Assembly: GCA_014523495.1 (NCBI GenBank)
Contig: JAATVM010000034.1
Location: forward strand, 1-6,420
Length of the DNA: 6,420 nt
Direction of reading: 5' to 3'
Source: Nitrososphaerales archaeon TH1920
GTDB lineage: Archaea; Thermoproteota; Nitrososphaeria; Nitrososphaerales; Nitrososphaeraceae
Position numbers and translations under genes: made by a program. The notes under the pieces were generated by a model, which saw nothing but the letters and a program-made list of their open reading frames with translations, made no database searches and was not told the origin of the DNA. Shown here in pieces: positions 1-6,125 of this stretch (the first letter of the stretch is position 1; each line of letters starts with the position of its first letter).

Positions 1-16
1 ATATATTTTTAGACAA
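1..16 (-). CDS. Possible start of next operon gene (5' fragment)
   Basis: On the minus strand a TTG codon at 16-14 directly follows the cobA stop codon (TAG, 19-17). It reads Met-Ser-Lys-Asn-Ile before the window ends. TTG is already the likely start of three other genes in this run, no terminator follows cobA, and the one step missing from the pathway here is uroporphyrinogen-III synthase (HemD). A hemD gene starting here is therefore an inference. Five residues cannot identify a product, and the frame could equally be chance. Confidence 0.25.
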
Positions 17-811
17 CTAGCCTTTTGGAGGGAAACATTCTATCTTGTTTTGAATACCAACCACTTTTCCTATAATGATTATGGAGGGAGATTGAACTTT
101 TTTTTGTTTAACTTTTTTTTCAATATTACCCAAATTTCCCATTATTACTCTTTGTCTCTTAGAGGTGGCATTTTCAATAACTGCAATTTTGGTATTTTCC
201 GTCAACCCTGAGCTAATCAACTTTCTAGTAATGAATCGAAGTTGTTCCAAGCCCATGAAAATCACAATTGTATCTGCGGCCTTACTTACTGAATCCCATT
301 TTATAGACGATTTTTTTTTATCAATTGACTCATGTCCTGTTAATATGACTACAGAAGATGAGTGGTCTCTGTGTGTTAATGGGATACCTGCATATACTGC
401 GGCTCCATTTAATGAAGATATCCCAGGCACGATTTCATATTTTATATTTTTAGATGATAAATATTCAGCCTCTTCACCGCCGCGTCCAAAAATAAATGGA
501 TCACCTCCTTTTAATCTCAATACTTTCTTACCATCATCAGCGTACTTTAACATCAGTTCATTTGTAATCTTTTGATTAATTGTTGGATCTCCGGATTCTC
601 TACCAACGTATATTTTTTTTGAATCTTGAGACGCCATTCTAAGCATTCTTCTATTTACTAATCTGTCGTAAAGGATAATATCGCATTTTGATAATAGTTT
701 GGAAGCCTTTATGGTTAACAAATCTGCGTCTCCTGGTCCAGCGCCACAAATATACACTTTACCCTTTGGATTCACTTTTGACTGTTCCATTTTTCCAGTG
801 CAGTTCTCCAT
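17..811 (-). CDS. cobA: Uroporphyrinogen-III C-methyltransferase (SUMT)
   Basis: The enzyme transfers two methyl groups from S-adenosylmethionine to uroporphyrinogen III (C2 and C7), giving precorrin-2 for siroheme, siroheme-derived heme and cobalamin. It is cytosolic. Visible SUMT signatures are the N-terminal glycine loop GAGPGD (residues 23-28), ILYDRLV (46-52), RLKGGDPFIFGRGGEE (99-114), VPGISS (128-133), GIPLTHR (142-148), TGH (158-160) and MGL (186-188). At 264 residues it is a normal single-domain SUMT, with no HemD or CysG fusion. A lysine-rich segment (232-238) lies near the C terminus, encoded by A-runs. The start is uncertain: ATG at 811 overlaps hemC by 40 bases, while ATG at 790 (Met8) overlaps by 19, still keeps the whole glycine loop and removes a tail that is not obviously conserved. 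I think the shorter form is at least as likely. It is the last complete gene of the operon. Confidence 0.95.
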   Translation of the reverse strand: MENCTGKMEQSKVNPKGKVYICGAGPGDADLLTIKASKLLSKCDIILYDRLVNRRMLRMASQDSKKIYVGRESGDPTINQKITNELMLKYADDGKKVLRLKGGDPFIFGRGGEEAEYLSSKNIKYEIVPGISSLNGAAVYAGIPLTHRDHSSSVVILTGHESIDKKKSSIKWDSVSKAADTIVIFMGLEQLRFITRKLISSGLTENTKIAVIENATSKRQRVIMGNLGNIEKKVKQKKVQSPSIIIIGKVVGIQNKIECFPPKG

Positions 812-1728
812 TCATTCGCAAAATCTGCTGCTCCACTTGACAGTAAATCGTTTGCAAGATCTCTCCCAACTTGGGATGTATTTGTTATTAGATCAGATGT
901 TTCTAGATTTATTGATCGGGAACCATCTGCAGAGAAAACAGACGCATGCAATATAATTCTGTTTGTTCTTAAATTAGGTAATGCTATTGCACCAACAGGA
1001 AATCTGCAACCCGCATTCAAGTAATGTATTAATGACCTTTCAGCATCGATGGCATATCTTGTTGCTTTATCCTCAATCTTTAGTAACATGTTCAGTATTT
1101 TCCCGTTGTCCCTTCTGCATACAATCCCTATTGCTCCTTGTCCTGGTGCAGGAAGAAAATCAAGACAATCAAATCTTTGAACTATTAGGTTAATCATATC
1201 AAGCCTTCTTATTCCAGCTTCTGCCAGAACAAGGGCGTCGAAGGATCCATTGATACATTTTTTTATACGGTTTTCAACGTTACCTCTTATTGGAATCACT
1301 GTTACGTTTGGATTCTTTCTTTTTATTTGAACAGCTCTTCTTAAGCTGCTTGTGCCAACATGAGAATTTGGCTCTAATTCTTCAAGTCTTTGATTTGATT
1401 TTCCGATCAATACATCGTTAGGTTTTTCCCGTCTTAATATTGATGCAATAACTAATTCCTCATCAAGCTCAGTTGGTATGTCTTTAATACTATGAACTGC
1501 AAAATCTGCCTCCCCTTCTAACACTGCTCTGTCGACTTCCTTTTCAAAAACTCCTTTTTCGTTGACTGAAAAAAGTAATTTGTTTTTATTGATATCTCCA
1601 CTAGATTTTATTTTAATGATATCACATTTCAGAGACGGATCTAATTTACGCAATTTTTGCGCCAAAATTTCAGTTTGTATTAACGCTAGCTTGCTTCCAC
1701 GAGTAGCCACCGTGTAACTAGTTTTCAA
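772..1728 (-). CDS. hemC: Hydroxymethylbilane synthase (porphobilinogen deaminase)
   Basis: The protein polymerises four porphobilinogens into linear hydroxymethylbilane, on a dipyrromethane cofactor attached to the enzyme. Seen in the sequence: ATRGSKLAL (residues 8-16), the catalytic-aspartate motif HSIKDIP with Asp83 (Asp84 in the E. coli enzyme), the substrate-binding GTSSLRR (125-131), IRGNVENR (147-154), PAPGQGAI (193-200), and the cofactor-anchoring cysteine in NAGCRFPVGA, Cys241. At 318 residues it has the usual length. The start is a TTG at 1728, because an in-frame TGA lies three codons upstream and no ATG is available. It places the conserved N terminus correctly, and purine-rich GTGAAGG precedes it. 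The gene overlaps the end of hemL by 11 bases, which suggests coupled translation. Its 3' end overlaps cobA. The product needs HemD for correct ring closure, and no hemD is seen in this window. Confidence 0.97.
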   Translation of the reverse strand: MKTSYTVATRGSKLALIQTEILAQKLRKLDPSLKCDIIKIKSSGDINKNKLLFSVNEKGVFEKEVDRAVLEGEADFAVHSIKDIPTELDEELVIASILRREKPNDVLIGKSNQRLEELEPNSHVGTSSLRRAVQIKRKNPNVTVIPIRGNVENRIKKCINGSFDALVLAEAGIRRLDMINLIVQRFDCLDFLPAPGQGAIGIVCRRDNGKILNMLLKIEDKATRYAIDAERSLIHYLNAGCRFPVGAIALPNLRTNRIILHASVFSADGSRSINLETSDLITNTSQVGRDLANDLLSSGAADFANEWRTALEKWNSQK

Positions 1729-2989
1729 TATCCTTCACTTTTCTGAATGCTATTGCAAAAGCCTCAATAGTCTTATCTATGTCTTCATCATCATGCGAAT
1801 AAGATATGAAACAAGTTTCATATTGGGAAGGGGGTATGAATATCCCAGATTTTAATAGTTCATTAAATAATTTTTTATATAGTATTTGATTTGACTTTTT
1901 AACGGCAGATGCATTCTTTATTTGTTCGTCCGTAAAATAAAGTTGGAACATTGACGAGATTTTGTTAATACTGGACTTAAATTTTAGATCCTTCATGTGA
2001 TCTATAATTCCGCCTGTCAATGTGTCAGAAATTCTTGAAAGTTTTGGATATAATTCACTCTTGACATCCCTTAATTTTTCAATTGTCGCAACTCCTGCAG
2101 TAACCGAAATTGGATTACCTGCATATGTACTTCCTTGAAATACTGATCCCTTAGGTGAAAACAATTCCATAATTTTCTTCTTCCCGACTATGGCTGATAA
2201 AGGAAACCCATTGGCAATTGATTTTGCAAGTGTCATTAAGTCTGGAACAACACCAAAATATTCTGATGCACCACCTAACGAGAGCCTGAAGCCAGTAACA
2301 ACTTCATCAAAAATTAGTAAAATTTCTTCTCTTTCACTAATTCTTCTTAATTTATTTAGGTAATCCTCCTCGGGAATTACAAGTCCCATATTCGCTAAAA
2401 CCGGTTCTATTATTATGCATGCAATATCATTATCGCGTTTTACTAACTCCTCCACCGACGCAATGTCATTGTATGGCAATAACAAAGTTTGTTTCATTGA
2501 TTCTTCCAAATTACCGTCATAAGAAGAGGATGAAGCACTTGATCCTGGATTAACCAAAACATAATCGTATGCACCGTGATAACATCCATCAACTTTAACA
2601 ATTTTTTTTTTCTTAGTAAATGCCCTTGCTAATCTTATAGAATGCATGGTTGCTTCTGATCCTGTGTTCATTAGTCTTACCATTTCCATATTAGGGATCA
2701 TTTCAATAAGTAACTCAGCCAACTTGAGTTCGCTTTCAGTAGGAACACAAAAAATGTTGCCTTTGTCTAACTGTGCTTTTACAGCACTTATGACATCAAG
2801 ATATGCATGGCCTAATATGACGGCACCATATCCAAGGCAATAATCAATTAACGTATCGTGTTCTATTGTAATAATTTTTGAACCTTTTCCATACAATGCG
2901 AAAAAAGGATACGGTTCATAGAAACGAACCGGACTATTGACACCACTAGGAATTATTTCTTTTGCTCTATCAAATAGAGAAGAGGACAA
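1718..2989 (-). CDS. hemL: Glutamate-1-semialdehyde 2,1-aminomutase, divergent
   Basis: This PLP-dependent class-III aminotransferase-fold protein would isomerise glutamate-1-semialdehyde, the HemA product, to 5-aminolevulinate. GSAM features are PSGVNSPVR (residues 14-22), NTGSEATMHSIRLAR (108-122), the cofactor-stacking CYHG (136-139), FDEVVTGFR with PLP-ring Asp228 (227-235), Lys256 as probable Schiff-base lysine in LAKSIANGFPLSA, and QGSTYAGNP (285-293). Length (423) is typical. The segment after the cofactor region (about 149-165) is serine-rich and lacks the usual FG.P.S.GVP gating-loop pattern, and the lysine motif lacks the usual GK.IGGG form. The context still argues strongly for HemL, since the gene sits between hemB and hemC and follows hemA. 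The start is TTG at 2989: an in-frame TGA lies four codons upstream and there is no ATG or clear Shine-Dalgarno. An A10 run at 2602-2611 (read on the minus strand) encodes Lys-Lys-Lys and is potentially slip-prone. Confidence 0.93.
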   Translation of the reverse strand: MSSSLFDRAKEIIPSGVNSPVRFYEPYPFFALYGKGSKIITIEHDTLIDYCLGYGAVILGHAYLDVISAVKAQLDKGNIFCVPTESELKLAELLIEMIPNMEMVRLMNTGSEATMHSIRLARAFTKKKKIVKVDGCYHGAYDYVLVNPGSSASSSSYDGNLEESMKQTLLLPYNDIASVEELVKRDNDIACIIIEPVLANMGLVIPEEDYLNKLRRISEREEILLIFDEVVTGFRLSLGGASEYFGVVPDLMTLAKSIANGFPLSAIVGKKKIMELFSPKGSVFQGSTYAGNPISVTAGVATIEKLRDVKSELYPKLSRISDTLTGGIIDHMKDLKFKSSINKISSMFQLYFTDEQIKNASAVKKSNQILYKKLFNELLKSGIFIPPSQYETCFISYSHDDEDIDKTIEAFAIAFRKVKDIEN

Positions 2990-3029
2990 ACACTGATATC
3001 ATCATTTTGCAACTGTTATAATTGTATCT
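2990..3029 (-). promoter_or_regulatory. Possible internal promoter in hemB-hemL gap
   Basis: This is the only spacer between genes in the operon. On the minus strand it holds AATTATAA (3023-3016), about 25-30 bases upstream of the hemL TTG. If it works as a TATA box, transcripts would begin nearly at the start codon (leaderless). The lack of a ribosome site before hemL fits that idea, but TA-rich octamers are common in DNA of this composition, so support is weak. An 8-base palindrome TGATATCA (2994-3001) also lies here; I attach no meaning to it. Confidence 0.2.
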
Positions 3030-4034
3030 TTAGGGGTTGTTTAGTATCTCCGCTATTTTCCTTGCATGGTATGATATTATAATGTCAGCCCCTGCCCTTT
3101 TTATACACGTTGTGAACTCCATGACTACTTCATCTTCATTGACCCACCCTTCAAGAGCAGCGGCCTTCACAATAGAGTATTCACCAGACACACTGTAGGC
3201 ACACACGGGTAGTAACGTAGCTTGTCTTGTCTTGTAAATTAAATCCAGATAAGGTAGTGCTGGTTTTATCATTATAATATCGGCTCCTTCTTTAACATCC
3301 ATCATTATCTCATGTAACGCTTCATTCGTGTTATGAAATGGCATTTGGTACGATTTTCTATCACCAAATTCAGGGGTTGAGTGAGATGCATCTCTGAAGG
3401 GTGTATAGAGATTTGACGATAATTTAGCCGAATATCCAATTATCCCCACATTATTGAAATTATTATTGTCCAATGCTTTCCTGATCTTTTTGACCTGTCC
3501 ATCCATCATTGCCGAAGGAGCCACAAAATCTGTTCCAGCTTCAGCATGACTCGTCGCAATCTTCGCCAATACTTTCAAACTTTCATCATTGTTAGCAACA
3601 TTGTTTTTTATAATTCCACAGTGACCATGTGAAGTATATTGACACAAGCATACGTCAGTTACCGTTACAATTTTTTCGCCAAAATTTTGTCTTAATGTTT
3701 TAACAGATTTTTGAACAATACCGTCAATACGATATGCACTAGTTGCTTTGTCGTTCTTAGATTTTGGAATTCCAAAAATTAAAAATGTTTTGACACCCAA
3801 ATCATATAACTCTTGAATGTTTTTTACTAGATTTTTTAATGGTATCCTGAAGATTCCTGGCATAAGCTCGATCTCCTTAGGCTCATCAATTCCTTCTTGA
3901 ATAAAAATAGGACACACAAGATCTTTGACTGATAATCTTGTTTCTTGCAACAAGTCCCTTATGGCAGTTGTTCGTCTTAATCTTCTTAATCTTACCCTTG
4001 GGAATCCATTGAACTCAACTTCATTTTGGTTCAT
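3030..4034 (-). CDS. hemB: Porphobilinogen synthase (ALA dehydratase), zinc type
   Basis: The enzyme condenses two 5-aminolevulinates into porphobilinogen. The N terminus FPRVRLRRLRR (residues 11-21) is the usual HemB arm. DVCLCQYTSHGHCG (127-140) carries three cysteines, Cys129, Cys131 and Cys139, the signature of zinc-dependent enzymes; magnesium-type enzymes have aspartate or alanine there. Two Schiff-base lysines are visible: Lys204 in SAKLSSNLYTPFRDA and Lys257 in MIKPALPYLD. APSAMMDGQV (172-181) is the family's conserved loop. At 334 residues it is of standard length, complete to the C terminus. ATG at 4034 lies inside the end of hemA (14-base overlap), and AAGGA about nine bases upstream could serve as a weak ribosome site. 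A 40-base gap, the only one in the operon, follows it before hemL. Confidence 0.98.
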   Translation of the reverse strand: MNQNEVEFNGFPRVRLRRLRRTTAIRDLLQETRLSVKDLVCPIFIQEGIDEPKEIELMPGIFRIPLKNLVKNIQELYDLGVKTFLIFGIPKSKNDKATSAYRIDGIVQKSVKTLRQNFGEKIVTVTDVCLCQYTSHGHCGIIKNNVANNDESLKVLAKIATSHAEAGTDFVAPSAMMDGQVKKIRKALDNNNFNNVGIIGYSAKLSSNLYTPFRDASHSTPEFGDRKSYQMPFHNTNEALHEIMMDVKEGADIIMIKPALPYLDLIYKTRQATLLPVCAYSVSGEYSIVKAAALEGWVNEDEVVMEFTTCIKRAGADIIISYHARKIAEILNNP

Positions 4035-5295
4035 AATTAAAAATCCTTGATACTATGTTCAATACATCTTCATTTTTTTCAGTACTTCCAATTTCTTTTC
4101 TGAAATTATTCATAGGTGTGGATAATATACCTTCAACTATTGCATAAGACAACTGCTCCATTATTTCAAATTCTTTCATTCCTTTCCTAATACCAAGCAT
4201 CCTAGCTGCCTTTGATAATTCTCTATTTCTTACTTCATCTACTATTTTGAATATAGATACCACAAATGGTTCTGCCTTGATTTTTCTGAACAGTAAATCC
4301 ATGGATTGCATTCCACTCTGAATCATTTTTTCTGCTAATCTGATCTCTTCATGCCTGCGCTTCAAATTTCTGTCCACTATTTCTGCAATTTGATCTATAT
4401 TGACTAGTTTTATTCCTGAAATTGTCGCAACCTTGTCGTCTACAGTTCTAGGATTAGAAAGATCAAATATCATCATTCCCTCATTTTTTTTCATGCAGTT
4501 GGAAATTCTGTCATAGGTAATGAGATAATAGGGCGCAGTTGTTGAGACAAAAATGATATCTGTCTTATCAAAATTAAAAACAGCATCCTCAAACTTTACT
4601 GGAGTTCCACCAACGGTACTGCAAAATGATTTTGCCCGTTCATAAGTCCTACTTGCAACATCAAAATTAACTTGTCTTTTCTTAAGTGATTTTGCAACGA
4701 GTGTTGCTCCCTCACCCGTACCAATTAGGAGTACTTTTTTATTTTGAAAATCATCAAAATATTCTTCAGCCAAATTAACGGCCATTGAGCCTATTGATGT
4801 ACTCCCTTTATTCAAACCCGTATTAGTTCTAATTCTGCTTCCAACCTTTATTGCATGTTCAAAAATTATAGGAACAAATGAATCGACATAACAATTCTGG
4901 CGGGAATATTCAAAAGCCCTTTTAACTTGACCCAAAATCTGATCCTCCCCAACCACTAAAGATTCAAGTCCGGATGTCAATCTAAGTAGATGATTAATTG
5001 CCGCTTTATCTTGATCAATTTCAGCTAGTTCAAATGGCAATTCTTTCATTTCAGTAATGTCTCTCCAAATATCAAAGATCTTTTCGACATCAATCTTATC
5101 TAATGCAAGAAAGACTTCTACTCTATTGCACGTTTGTAGGATTACACATTCTCTTATGTCACCACTTGTTAAAAATACCCGATACGCTTTACCAATATCC
5201 TTGAAAGTAAATTTTTCGAGAACATGAATTGGAGCTTTCTTGTGAGTTATTCTCACATTCAATAATTTTAGTTCATCTGTAATTACTGAATTCAT
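4021..5295 (-). CDS. hemA: Glutamyl-tRNA reductase
   Basis: The protein reduces glutamate carried on tRNA(Glu) to glutamate-1-semialdehyde with NADPH. This is the committed and usually the most regulated step of C5-pathway tetrapyrrole synthesis. Seen: the catalytic-domain motif LQTCNRVEVF with nucleophile Cys56, LTSGLESLVVGEDQILGQVK (residues 106-125), a Rossmann NADPH-binding loop GTGEGATLVAKSL (192-204), ASRTYERA (214-221), FDLSNPRTVD (277-286), and a helical C-terminal dimerisation region (about 305-424). Length 424 is normal. The reductase hands an unstable product to HemL, encoded two genes downstream. The ATG at 5295 forms an ATGA overlap with the stop of the upstream dehydrogenase gene, a typical re-initiation arrangement. 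No strong Shine-Dalgarno is visible. The stop lies 14 bases inside hemB. Confidence 0.98.
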   Translation of the reverse strand: MNSVITDELKLLNVRITHKKAPIHVLEKFTFKDIGKAYRVFLTSGDIRECVILQTCNRVEVFLALDKIDVEKIFDIWRDITEMKELPFELAEIDQDKAAINHLLRLTSGLESLVVGEDQILGQVKRAFEYSRQNCYVDSFVPIIFEHAIKVGSRIRTNTGLNKGSTSIGSMAVNLAEEYFDDFQNKKVLLIGTGEGATLVAKSLKKRQVNFDVASRTYERAKSFCSTVGGTPVKFEDAVFNFDKTDIIFVSTTAPYYLITYDRISNCMKKNEGMMIFDLSNPRTVDDKVATISGIKLVNIDQIAEIVDRNLKRRHEEIRLAEKMIQSGMQSMDLLFRKIKAEPFVVSIFKIVDEVRNRELSKAARMLGIRKGMKEFEIMEQLSYAIVEGILSTPMNNFRKEIGSTEKNEDVLNIVSRIFNYEPK

Positions 5296-5963
5296 GTTTT
5301 ACTCATTTTTACCCAATTTTTTAATATGTGTAATGCAGTCATTTTTGCCTCGTCGAGCTTATTTGATCTTAACAAATATTGGATATTTTTATCTTTTATT
5401 AATGAATATAGAAAATCCTTTCTCTCTTTCACAGTATCTATTTCTTGTCTTGCCTTCTTACGTGCATATTCCTGTAAAATAATGTTGCCAATATCTGAAT
5501 CATTGATAATCCTATGCAACATTCTTTCTATTTTCATTCTTATTTTTCTAGCCATTATTGGACTTTTTCCAGAAGTTGAAATAGCTACTTGTATTAAACC
5601 TTCAATATTTACCAAGGACGTATATGAGAAATCGCTTATAGTTGGATCATCAGATGCATATACAAATGCACCCATAGATCTGCCTTTTTCTACCAATTTT
5701 CTATTCAGTTCTTTATCATCAGTTGCAGCTAAAATTAAAAAAGTATTACTGAATTCATCAAGAATTGAAACGTCCTTTATTCTCTTTTTTATTATCGTTA
5801 ATTTTCCATCCTTCCTCATTTTTTTGAGATCCTTATTTAATCTGCTAGTTATTACGCTTATATCGCATTCTTGATCTAACAATCCATGTACTTTACGTAA
5901 GCCTTCAGTACCTCCGCCTATTACCAGTGCTCTTTTTTGGCTAACATTAAGATCCACTATCAA
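5292..5963 (-). CDS. Precorrin-2 dehydrogenase (Met8 / CysG N-domain type)
   Basis: This family oxidises precorrin-2 to sirohydrochlorin with NAD+; some members also insert iron. The sequence shows an N-terminal Rossmann segment ALVIGGGTEGLRK (residues 12-24, glycine loop 16-18), FLILAATDD (75-83), SDDP (104-107) whose Asp105 aligns with the catalytic Asp104 of Salmonella CysG, and STSGKSPIMARKIR (129-142), the hallmark SxGxSPxxA motif. A basic, helical C-terminal half follows (about 142-223). It lacks the SUMT domain of full CysG; that activity is supplied by the separate cobA at the far end of the operon. Iron insertion may need another chelatase, which I cannot judge from sequence. TTG at 5963 is the most upstream start, as TAG directly precedes it; GTG at 5957 is an alternative. 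It is the first gene of the leftward operon, and its stop overlaps the hemA start by four bases. Confidence 0.9.
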   Translation of the reverse strand: MIVDLNVSQKRALVIGGGTEGLRKVHGLLDQECDISVITSRLNKDLKKMRKDGKLTIIKKRIKDVSILDEFSNTFLILAATDDKELNRKLVEKGRSMGAFVYASDDPTISDFSYTSLVNIEGLIQVAISTSGKSPIMARKIRMKIERMLHRIINDSDIGNIILQEYARKKARQEIDTVKERKDFLYSLIKDKNIQYLLRSNKLDEAKMTALHILKNWVKMSKT

Positions 5964-5981
5964 CTAAATGCACCCGATGTG

Positions 5982-6028
5982 AACTATGGATTTGATACTC
6001 ATGTCTTTATTTTAATCATTCCATAGTT
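5982..6028. repeat. Inverted repeat bracketing the operon promoter
   Basis: AACTATGGA (5982-5990) is repeated exactly in reverse complement as TCCATAGTT (6020-6028). After a two-versus-one base mismatch the pairing continues inward with TGAT (5993-5996) and ATCA (6015-6018). The arms are 38 bases apart, start to start. The candidate TATA box lies between them; one arm covers the expected transcription start and the other abuts the expected upstream recognition element. An operator for a regulator contacting both arms is a reasonable inference. An RNA hairpin is less likely, as transcription should start inside the repeat. Confidence 0.55.
6007..6014 (-). promoter_or_regulatory. Candidate TATA box of the tetrapyrrole operon
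   Basis: On the minus strand the sequence reads TAAAATAA, an acceptable archaeal TATA box, followed about 45-50 bases later by the TTG start of the precorrin-2 dehydrogenase gene. With the usual archaeal spacing of roughly 25 bases, transcription would start near 5985, leaving a leader of about 20 bases. A second TAAAATAA (6055-6048) lies 41 bases further upstream and is a less well-placed alternative. The exact box and start point are inferred. Confidence 0.4.
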
Positions 6029-6094
6029 TTTTCCAATAAAACCATCATTATTTTAGTCGATTGATTCTTTACATCTTTAAACAATATCATATAG

Positions 6095-6102
6095 TATAAA
6101 TA
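6095..6102 (+). promoter_or_regulatory. Candidate TATA box of sufB
   Basis: TATAAATA lies 24 bases before the sufB ATG. At normal archaeal spacing, transcription would begin at or within a few bases of the ATG, giving a leaderless message; no Shine-Dalgarno is visible, which agrees. TTTAAACA (6076-6083) is an alternative box that would give a leader of about 20 bases. The choice between them cannot be settled from sequence. Confidence 0.5.
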
Positions 6103-6104
6103 TA

Positions 6105-6117
6105 ATAACGTCGTTAT
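6105..6117. promoter_or_regulatory. Short palindrome, candidate sufB operator
   Basis: ATAACG-T-CGTTAT is a perfect 6-base inverted repeat around one base. It lies between the candidate TATA box and the ATG of sufB, where a bound protein would block start-site selection or polymerase entry. It includes two CG steps in otherwise strongly AT-rich intergenic DNA, so it stands out from the background. No regulator can be named from it. Confidence 0.4.
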
Positions 6118-6125
6118 ATTTTGTA

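Noticed and set aside
101..120. T-runs on the plus strand near the operon end, resembling a poly-T terminator.
   Set aside because: The runs are T on the plus strand, whereas the operon is transcribed from the minus strand, where they read as A-runs encoding lysines of cobA. They cannot terminate this transcript.
165..575. A 136-codon plus-strand open frame.
   Set aside because: It is antisense to well-supported cobA motifs and shows no recognisable features or promoter of its own.
699..1193. Two short plus-strand open frames (699-956 and 981-1193).
   Set aside because: Both are shadows of the cobA/hemC junction and hemC; the minus-strand genes account for all conserved motifs.
2646..2843. 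A 65-codon plus-strand open frame.
   Set aside because: It is antisense to the conserved NTGSEAT region of hemL, with no independent support.
3667..3669. Possible loss of a key aspartate in the HemB APSAMMDGQV loop (Ala instead of Asp before MMDG).
   Set aside because: From memory this SAMMDGQV form is common in archaeal HemB. Zinc cysteines and both catalytic lysines are intact, so it is not evidence of lost function.
5326..5874. A 182-codon plus-strand open frame rich in Phe, Ile, Leu and Ser, looking like a membrane protein.
   Set aside because: It lies entirely antisense to the precorrin-2 dehydrogenase gene, which has clear family motifs. The hydrophobic composition is what the complement of Lys/Glu/Asp-rich codons produces.
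5964..6125. Considered a cobalamin riboswitch or small RNA in the divergent region.
   Set aside because: The region is too short and shows no B12-box or multi-stem architecture; the expected leaders are only 0-25 bases.
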